A DNA stretch of 7,250 bases. Source: Parvibaculum sp. (GTDB lineage Bacteria; Pseudomonadota; Alphaproteobacteria; Parvibaculales; Parvibaculaceae). The DNA lies in contig JACIYQ010000098.1 in assembly GCA_014359855.1 (NCBI GenBank), positions 1-7,250 of the forward strand, in the 5' to 3' direction. The translations under genes and the position numbers were made by a program. Positions 1-4,572 of this stretch are shown piece by piece. A model generated the notes under the pieces. That model had not been told where the DNA came from. It did no database searches and was given only the letters and a program-made list of their open reading frames with translations. The first letter of the stretch is position 1, and each line of letters opens with the position of its first letter.

Positions 1-305
1 TCGTAGACGGCTTCCGGCGCCTGGCGGCAGAGATATTCGATGGCGTCCTGGTCGCCGAGCCAGTCGGAACCCTTCACCGTGTCGTACATGTGCCAGCGCC
101 AGTCGTCCGGCCCCATATTGCCGAGCGAGGCGGCGACGCCGCCCTGCGCCGCGACGGTGTGGCTGCGGGTCGGGAAGACCTTGGTGATGTTGGCGGTGCG
201 GAGCCCCTTTTCGACGCAGCCGAGCGTGGCGCGAAGGCCGGCGCCGCCGGCACCGACGACGACGACGTCGAATGTGTGATCGTGGAATTCGTAAGCAGTC
301 GTCAT
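1..305 (-). CDS. sdhA: Succinate dehydrogenase flavoprotein subunit, N-terminal part (partial)
   Basis: First 101 codons of the flavoprotein subunit of succinate dehydrogenase (respiratory complex II); the rest lies beyond the left edge. The enzyme oxidises succinate to fumarate and passes electrons via FAD and the SdhB iron-sulfur clusters to quinone, on the cytoplasmic side of the inner membrane. Seen in the sequence: an MTTAYEF start, the FAD-binding Rossmann glycine motif VGAGGAG at residues 17-23, and the flavinylation motif RSHTVAAQGG, in which His49 would carry covalent FAD. The WHMYDTVKGSDWLGDQDAI stretch (residues 71-89) is also typical. The gene starts 33 nt after sdhD, giving the order sdhC-sdhD-sdhA; sdhB would be expected further left. 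No strong Shine-Dalgarno sequence precedes the ATG, so translation may depend partly on the upstream genes. The identification is secure; the missing part cannot be judged. Confidence 0.97.
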   Translation of the reverse strand, partial: MTTAYEFHDHTFDVVVVGAGGAGLRATLGCVEKGLRTANITKVFPTRSHTVAAQGGVAASLGNMGPDDWRWHMYDTVKGSDWLGDQDAIEYLCRQAPEAVY

Positions 306-338
306 GAGCTTATGTCTCGACGCTTGAAGGAAAGGAAC

Positions 339-734
339 TCAGCCGCCGAAGCCGATCTTCGCGACCGCATAGAGGCAGGCGAGACCGACGGCGTAGGAAA
401 AGAAGAAATTACCGATCAGGGCGAGGCTGCGCAGCCGCGCGCCCGTCACATAGTCCTCGATGACGATCTGCATGCCGATGCGCATGTGCATGATCGCGGC
501 GACGACGAAAAGAAGCGCCGCAACGGCAATGAACGGATTGCCGAGCGCGGCGCGCGCCGTCTCGTAGTCGGCGCCGACAAGCGAGACGGCGAAGCCAGTG
601 AAAAAGAGCCCGAGCGGCACCATGGCGAGAGCCGTGATGCGCTGGCGGATGTGGTCGCCGGTGCCGGACTTCGCCGAACCGTGAGCGAGAACGCGGCCGA
701 GCGGCGTGCGCATATCCTTTTTCGAAGCGGACAT
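339..734 (-). CDS. sdhD: Succinate dehydrogenase membrane anchor subunit D
   Basis: Small hydrophobic anchor of complex II (131 aa). With SdhC it holds the SdhAB catalytic dimer on the inner membrane and forms the quinone and haem b sites. Three hydrophobic segments are visible at about residues 33-54, 66-87 and 103-127. The diagnostic block HMRIGMQIVIEDYV (residues 83-96) matches the SdhD pattern: His83 is the likely haem ligand, and Asp94-Tyr95 correspond by spacing to E. coli Asp82-Tyr83 near the quinone. The RQRITA motif (30-35) is also conserved in the family. The ATG at 734 was chosen because it overlaps the sdhC stop codon by one base (TGATG), the usual arrangement for coupled translation, with a G-rich ribosome site (GGGGGG, 8 nt upstream) inside the end of sdhC. 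A longer in-frame extension to 1001 lies wholly over sdhC and is spurious. Confidence 0.95.
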   Translation of the reverse strand: MSASKKDMRTPLGRVLAHGSAKSGTGDHIRQRITALAMVPLGLFFTGFAVSLVGADYETARAALGNPFIAVAALLFVVAAIMHMRIGMQIVIEDYVTGARLRSLALIGNFFFSYAVGLACLYAVAKIGFGG

Positions 735-1141
735 CAGATTGCCCCCCGCATGGTGCAGATGACGGCCCAGACAAGGACCGTGGCAGCAAGCGCGGCAATG
801 GCCGCCGCCCAGCTTATGCGATCCGCCGCCTTGGGCGAGGTCGCGACGATCTCGTCCCAGACGAGATAGCGGATGCCACTGAAGAGATGATGCAGCAGCG
901 CCCAGGTGAAACCGAAAAGAACGAGTTGGCCGAACCAGTGATCCGCGACCGACCGGAACGCCGCATAGGCCTCCGGACCCGTGGCCGTCGCGATCAGCCA
1001 CCAGGCGGCCAGCGCCGTGCCCGCGTAGAGGGCAACGCCGACGATGCGATGCAGGATCGACATCGCCATGGTGATCGTGAGGCGATAGATCTGGAGATGC
1101 GGAGAGAGCGGCCTCTCTACGGCTTGTCGCTGTTCAGCCAT
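734..1141 (-). CDS. sdhC: Succinate dehydrogenase cytochrome b556 subunit C
   Basis: Cytochrome b subunit of complex II (135 aa) and first gene of the sdh operon. It binds haem b and, with SdhD, quinone. Both family signatures are present. RPLSPHLQIYR (10-20) continues to SILHR (28-32), where Ser28 and Arg32 correspond to E. coli quinone-site Ser27 and Arg31. HHLFSGIRYLVWD (84-96) contains the haem-ligand histidine, most likely His85. Three membrane segments lie at about residues 26-52, 68-90 and 108-129. The start at 1141 (MAEQRQ) puts the RPLSPH motif about ten residues from the N terminus, as in homologues. An in-frame ATG at 1231 would add 30 unconserved residues read from the intergenic region, and was rejected. 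A G-rich stretch lies about 9 nt before the chosen ATG, a weak ribosome site. Confidence 0.95.
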   Translation of the reverse strand: MAEQRQAVERPLSPHLQIYRLTITMAMSILHRIVGVALYAGTALAAWWLIATATGPEAYAAFRSVADHWFGQLVLFGFTWALLHHLFSGIRYLVWDEIVATSPKAADRISWAAAIAALAATVLVWAVICTMRGAI

Positions 1142-1211
1142 CCGAAGAACCCCGTTTCGGGCAACAAGGAGATCCGCGGACCCGGACGGGCCCGCATGTG
1201 TTGCCTCGTTG

Positions 1212-1238
1212 TTTATCGCGCGGCGGCGCACATGGCAA
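1212..1238 (-). promoter_or_regulatory. Candidate sigma-70 type promoter for sdhCDA
   Basis: On the minus strand, TTGCCA (1238-1233, five of six bases of TTGACA) is followed after 15 bp by GATAAA (1217-1212, four of six bases of TATAAT). It lies about 70 nt before the sdhC start, a sensible place for the operon promoter. The spacer is short, so this is only a candidate. Confidence 0.3.
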
Positions 1239-1277
1239 ATGTCCTGACGCCGTCATGGGAACCGTTTGCCTCCGGAC

Positions 1278-1363
1278 CCCGCGCAAAGCGGTTTGCAGGA
1301 AAACGGGATGCGGCAAGTGCCCGGAAACGCTGGGGCAAGGGCCGCCCGCGCAAAGCGGTTTGC
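1278..1363. repeat. Pair of 19-bp direct repeats with inner dyad symmetry
   Basis: The 19-mer CCCGCGCAAAGCGGTTTGC occurs at 1278-1296 and again, identically, at 1345-1363, a period of 67 bp. Each copy contains the dyad GCAAA-GCGG-TTTGC, so each could form a short hairpin or bind a dimeric protein. A related ACCGTTTGCC lies just left at 1261-1270. Immediately right is a tandem octamer duplication, GCGAAGCT twice (1364-1379). The block fills the space between the divergent sdhC and thioesterase genes. It could be a remnant of a dispersed genomic repeat or a regulatory site; the sequence does not decide which. Confidence 0.6.
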
Positions 1364-1436
1364 GCGAAGCTGCGAAGCTTTTGCAACTAAGCGGACGCAT
1401 GGTGCGCGCAGGATATTCGCAATGAGGACGAAGCGC

Positions 1437-1904
1437 ATGAGTGCAGAAGCGATTCCCGGCCTGCTGCCAGGCGGCGAGACGCCGTTCGAACGGGTGAGCC
1501 GGGTGCTGACCGAACAGCCCTTTTCGATGCTCGTGGGGGCGAAGGTTGGAAAGGTGGAGCGGGGCCGCGCGGCACTGACGGTGGAGAACCGGCCGGACCT
1601 CACCCAGAACAACGGCTATATCCATGGCGGTGTGATCGGCTATCTGGCCGACAACGCGTCCGGCTGCGCCGCCTCGACCATGCTGCCGGAAGGCGCGGTG
1701 AGCCTCGTCACCTCCGAATACAAGCTGAACCTGCTGAGGCCCGCGACCGGGAGGCGCGCCATCGCGCGCGGCGAGGTCGTGAAGGCGGGACGGCGGCAAT
1801 GCGTCGTGGAAACGCGCGTCGTCTGCACGGATGAGGCGGGCAAGGAGACCCTCGTCGCCATCGCCCTCGCGACGCTGGCCTATATCTACCCCGCCGATCT
1901 TTGA
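1437..1904 (+). CDS. PaaI family hotdog-fold acyl-CoA thioesterase
   Basis: Cytoplasmic hotdog-fold protein of 155 aa, of the PaaI/YdiI thioesterase family, which hydrolyse acyl-CoA or aryl-CoA esters to the free acid and CoA. The family hallmark is clear: NNGYIHGGVIGYLADNASG at residues 58-76, with the HGG turn (63-65) and Asp72 at the position of the catalytic acid in the PaaI group. The rest fits a single hotdog domain of normal length, ending in an ALATLAYIYP strand. The substrate cannot be predicted. Two in-frame starts have ribosome sites: ATG 1437 (GAGG, 9 nt upstream), chosen here, and ATG 1422 (AGGA, 8 nt upstream, five residues longer). Extension to 1266 would translate the 19-bp repeats and is unlikely. 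The gene diverges from sdhC and converges on the PAS_5 gene with a 3-nt gap. Confidence 0.88.
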   Translation: MSAEAIPGLLPGGETPFERVSRVLTEQPFSMLVGAKVGKVERGRAALTVENRPDLTQNNGYIHGGVIGYLADNASGCAASTMLPEGAVSLVTSEYKLNLLRPATGRRAIARGEVVKAGRRQCVVETRVVCTDEAGKETLVAIALATLAYIYPADL

Positions 1905-1907
1905 GGA

Positions 1908-2498
1908 TCAGCCGAGCGGCGCGCGCCCGACGGTTGCGGGCGGCACGCCGGAGCCGGTATCGAGCCAGTGCCAGACGGTCGAGCGCTCGATCCGGGCAAG
2001 GTCCGGCAGGTCGTCATGGAGCTTCGCCTCGAAATTGACGAAGATGACGATGTGATCCGCCGGCCCGCCCGATTTCGAGATCGGCAGGATCGTATATTCG
2101 TAGAGGATCGACTGGCCCTCCGCGGTGGTCGCGGGCGTCGCCTGCCAGAGCCCGCAGGGCTGCCGGAGACAGGCCATCACGCTGTCATAGGCGAGTTGGC
2201 GGATCGCGGGATCGGCGAGCGTCAGGTAGTCGGTCCCGGTCAGATCGTAGCCGAAGAAATCGCGAAAGCCCGAGCCGGTGAGCCGGAAGGGAAGCGCAAC
2301 GGTATCGGGGTCCGGCTCGATGATCGCGAACCGGGTCGCGAAAGGCGCAAAGCGCCGCAGGCCGATCGCGCTGCGGGGCGGCACGTCGAGGCCCGCCCGC
2401 GCGGCTTCCCAGGCTTCCTCGAAGGCGATGCTCTCGGGTGAACGCATGTTCGTGACGCCCGTGGATTGCGGATGACCGCCCGTCTCGAGGGAAAGCAT
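1908..2498 (-). CDS. PAS domain protein (PAS_5-like), last gene of the mcl-mch unit
   Basis: Soluble protein of 196 aa with no signal peptide or membrane segment. The body, about residues 25-172, reads like the PAS_5 family of alphaproteobacteria: a helical lead-in (SIAFEEAWEAARAG), then RFAPFATRFAIIE, a GSGFRDFFGYDLTGTDYL block (76-92), YEYTILPIS (143-151) and a final VIFVNFEAK strand (161-169). No output domain (kinase, GGDEF or helix-turn-helix) follows; the last 20 or so residues look disordered. The function of this family is, to my knowledge, not established; sensing a small ligand or binding a partner is inference from the fold. The ATG at 2498 has a strong AAGGAG site 9 nt upstream, whereas the alternative Met18 (2447) has none. 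The start lies 29 nt after the mch stop, so co-transcription is likely. Confidence 0.8.
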   Translation of the reverse strand: MLSLETGGHPQSTGVTNMRSPESIAFEEAWEAARAGLDVPPRSAIGLRRFAPFATRFAIIEPDPDTVALPFRLTGSGFRDFFGYDLTGTDYLTLADPAIRQLAYDSVMACLRQPCGLWQATPATTAEGQSILYEYTILPISKSGGPADHIVIFVNFEAKLHDDLPDLARIERSTVWHWLDTGSGVPPATVGRAPLG

Positions 2499-2507
2499 AT
2501 TGCCCAA

Positions 2508-2513
2508 CTCCTT
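2508..2513 (-). promoter_or_regulatory. Ribosome binding site of the PAS_5 gene
   Basis: AAGGAG on the minus strand, 9 nt before the ATG at 2498, in the 29-nt gap after mch. It decides the start in favour of 2498 over the in-frame ATG at 2447 and over the long upstream extension through mch. Confidence 0.7.
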
Positions 2514-2527
2514 GTACGCCAAATTTC

Positions 2528-3577
2528 TCAGCGGCGCGGCATCAACACCCAATAGTCGAGGTCGAGGATAACGCCGTCCTCGTAGCCTTTTTCCTTCGCG
2601 CCCGGGAAATCGCCGCAGGGCCTGTCTTTCGTCGCGAAGGTGCGCAGCCGGAGCGCGCCGAGATCGTCGCGCCCCTTCATCTCCGCCTTGTCGAGCACTT
2701 CCGACCAGGCGAACACCGTGTCGCCGGCAAAGTAGGGCGCGACGTGACGGCCGCCATTGATGGCGGCGACGAGAACGGCATTGCCGAGCCCGTTGAAGGA
2801 AAGCGCGCGGGCAAGCGAGATGACATGGCCGCCATAGATGAGGCGGCGGCCGAAGCGGCCCTTGCCTTCCGTATACTGATTGAAATGAACCTTCGCGGTA
2901 TTCTGGTAGAGCCGCGTCGCCATCATGTGTTCGGCTTCCTCGATGGTGATGCCGTCCACATGGTCGATCTTCTCGGCCACTTCGTAATCGTCCCAGAGAT
3001 GGGGCGAGCCCGACGCCACCGTGTCGAAACTCTTGAAGGAGGTACCGGCGGGCGCGGCGAGATGCGCCGCGCCGACGGCGGCGGGCAGATGCGGCACATC
3101 CTCCTCCGGCGCGGGCGAGGCGGCATGGCGCTTCCTGACCATCACCCAGCGCACATAATCGAGAACGATATCGCCCTTCTGGTTGCGGCCCGTCGAGCGG
3201 ACATAGACGACGCCCGTCTCGCCGTTCGAATTTTCCTTCAACCCGATCACCTTCGATTCGCTCGACAGCGTGTCGCCGGGGAAGACGGGCTTGAGGAAGC
3301 GGCAATCGGCATAACCGAGATTGGCCACCGCATTGAGCGAGACGTCCGGCACCGTCTTGCCGAAGACGATGTGGAAGGCGAGCATGTCGTCGACGGGCGC
3401 CGTGGCGTAACCGCTATGCCGCGCGACTTCCGCCGAGGATTGCAGTGAGAAGCGCGAGCCGAACAGCGCCTGGTAGAGCGCGACATCGCCTTCCGTCACC
3501 GTGCGCGGCGTCGCGTGATGCAGCACCTGCCCGACCTTGAAGTCCTCGAAGAAATTCCCGGCGTTGGTCTTGGTCAT
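2528..3577 (-). CDS. mch: Mesaconyl-CoA hydratase (2-methylfumaryl-CoA hydratase), MaoC family
   Basis: Cytoplasmic double-hotdog hydratase of 349 aa, close to the length known for Mch of the ethylmalonyl-CoA pathway. It interconverts mesaconyl-C1-CoA and beta-methylmalyl-CoA, which a lyase then splits to glyoxylate and propionyl-CoA. The N-terminal hotdog (about 8-150) begins GNFFEDFKVGQVLHHATPRTV; the C-terminal one (about 180-345) carries QNTAKVHFNQ and RFGRRLIYGGHVISLARAL. In PhaJ/MaoC hydratases the active site is Asp-x4-His; here the same spacing gives Asn226-x4-His231, which I believe is normal for Mch. A strong GAGGAG site lies 7 nt before the ATG and overlaps the stop codon of the upstream CitE-like gene, only 11 nt away, so the two are probably translationally coupled. 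Pathway assignment rests on family resemblance plus this neighbour. Confidence 0.9.
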   Translation of the reverse strand: MTKTNAGNFFEDFKVGQVLHHATPRTVTEGDVALYQALFGSRFSLQSSAEVARHSGYATAPVDDMLAFHIVFGKTVPDVSLNAVANLGYADCRFLKPVFPGDTLSSESKVIGLKENSNGETGVVYVRSTGRNQKGDIVLDYVRWVMVRKRHAASPAPEEDVPHLPAAVGAAHLAAPAGTSFKSFDTVASGSPHLWDDYEVAEKIDHVDGITIEEAEHMMATRLYQNTAKVHFNQYTEGKGRFGRRLIYGGHVISLARALSFNGLGNAVLVAAINGGRHVAPYFAGDTVFAWSEVLDKAEMKGRDDLGALRLRTFATKDRPCGDFPGAKEKGYEDGVILDLDYWVLMPRR

Positions 3578-3584
3578 GAACCTG

Positions 3585-3590
3585 CTCCTC
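3585..3590 (-). promoter_or_regulatory. mch ribosome binding site overlapping the upstream stop codon
   Basis: GAGGAG on the minus strand, 7 nt before the mch ATG. Its first two bases are the last two bases of the upstream gene's TGA, so a ribosome ending the CitE-like gene would sit on the mch initiation region: the classic layout for coupled translation. Confidence 0.75.
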
Positions 3591-4485
3591 AGGATGCCGT
3601 TTCGAGTTCTGCGATCGCATCCGCGATGGCGACGGTGCGCCGCGCGATGTCGGCGTGGAGTATCTCGACCATGCGGCCGTCGACCTTCAAGACGCCCTTG
3701 CCCTTGTTCTCGGGCAGCTCGAACGCCTCGATGGTTTTCCGCGCAAAGGCGACCGTTTCCGGGTCCGGCGAGAAGATCGTGTTGCAGGGCCCGACCTGGG
3801 ACGGATGGATGAGCGTCTTGCCGTCGAAGCCCATGTCGCGGCCCTGCTCGCAGATGGCGGCGAAGCCTTCCTCGTTCCTGATGTCGTTATAGACGCCGTC
3901 GAGGATGACGAGCCCATAGGCGCGCGCGGCGATGAGCGCGAGGCCGAGCGAGGCGAGCATGGGCACGCGGTCCGGCGTATGCGCGGCGCGAAGCTCCTTG
4001 GCAATGTCGTTGGTGCCCATGACCCAGACCGACATGCGGCTTCCCGGCTCGCGCGCCTTGGCGGCAATCGCCTGGATGTTGAGCATGGCGAGCGGCGTCT
4101 CGATCATGCACCAGAGCTGGATGCCGCCCCGGGCGCCCGCTTCGGAGAGCGCATGTTCGGCGCGCTCGACATCGGCGGCGGCGTTGATCTTCGGCACGAG
4201 GATCGCATGAGGGCCAGCGGCGACGGCGGCCTCGATGTCGGCCAGGCCCCAGGGCGTGTCGAGCCCGTTCACCCGGATGGCGATTTCGCGCTTGCCATAA
4301 CCGCCCTGTTTCGCGGCGGCGCAGACCTGCGCGCGCGCCTCTTCCTTTGCGTCGGGCGCGACCGCATCCTCGAGATCGAGGATCAGCGCATCCGCGGGGA
4401 TGTCCCGCGCCTTTTCAAGCGCACGGGCATTCGATCCCGGCATGTAGAGGACGCTGCGGCGCGGGCGGGCGGCGAGTTCGGCCAT
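3589..4485 (-). CDS. CitE/HpcH-family CoA-ester lyase: (3S)-malyl-CoA thioesterase or beta-methylmalyl-CoA lyase
   Basis: Cytoplasmic TIM-barrel enzyme of 298 aa in the CitE/Mcl superfamily. Family motifs in order: RRSVLYMPGSNARALEKA (9-26), LILDLEDAVAPD (34-45), IRVNGLDTPWG (70-80), LVPKI (96-100), WCMIETPLAMLNI (125-137) with the metal-ligand candidate Glu129, MGTNDIAKEL (156-165) with Asp160, and KTLIHPSQV (223-231). Two roles are possible in the ethylmalonyl-CoA pathway: cleaving beta-methylmalyl-CoA to glyoxylate and propionyl-CoA (Mcl1 type, about 318-324 aa), or hydrolysing (3S)-malyl-CoA to malate (Mcl2 type, shorter). The short length and N terminus favour the Mcl2/CitE-like group, and from memory Rhodobacter sphaeroides has mcl2 near mch and sdh. 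Sequence alone does not settle the reaction, so no symbol is given. The start at 4485 has GGAG 7 nt upstream. Confidence 0.85.
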   Translation of the reverse strand: MAELAARPRRSVLYMPGSNARALEKARDIPADALILDLEDAVAPDAKEEARAQVCAAAKQGGYGKREIAIRVNGLDTPWGLADIEAAVAAGPHAILVPKINAAADVERAEHALSEAGARGGIQLWCMIETPLAMLNIQAIAAKAREPGSRMSVWVMGTNDIAKELRAAHTPDRVPMLASLGLALIAARAYGLVILDGVYNDIRNEEGFAAICEQGRDMGFDGKTLIHPSQVGPCNTIFSPDPETVAFARKTIEAFELPENKGKGVLKVDGRMVEILHADIARRTVAIADAIAELETAS

Positions 4486-4521
4486 GAAGGGTCTCCGGTT
4501 CGCGAGGAATGGCGAGGGGAC

Positions 4522-4548
4522 ACTATAAAGACCGGCGCCGCCTGTGAA
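4522..4548 (-). promoter_or_regulatory. Candidate promoter of the mcl-mch-PAS unit
   Basis: On the minus strand TTCACA (4548-4543, five of six to TTGACA) and TATAGT (4527-4522, five of six to TATAAT) are 15 bp apart, about 37 nt before the ATG at 4485. The -35 hexamer forms the loop side of a 5-bp hairpin GCCGC/GCGGC (4553-4549 with 4541-4537), itself followed on the minus strand by TCTTTAT, which could act as a weak terminator for the preceding Amt-HK gene. The spacer is short, so both readings are tentative. Confidence 0.4.
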
Positions 4549-4572
4549 GCGGCAATGTGACGGGAAAGAGAG

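Noticed and set aside
90..869. Plus-strand open frame of 259 codons across the sdh genes
   Set aside because: Antisense to sdhA and sdhD, which carry clear family motifs; the product is low-complexity and charged, with no family resemblance.
1278..1363. Possible CRISPR-like repeat pair
   Set aside because: Only two 19-bp units with one 48-bp interval, no further copies, no leader and no cas genes.
1266..1436. N-terminal extension of the thioesterase to ATG 1266
   Set aside because: It would translate the 19-bp repeats and intergenic DNA. Hotdog thioesterases of this group are about 140-160 aa, and two later starts have ribosome sites.
2499..3305. Upstream extension of the PAS_5 reading frame
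   Set aside because: It runs through mch in another frame and gives an Arg-rich product. The AAGGAG site places the true start at 2498.
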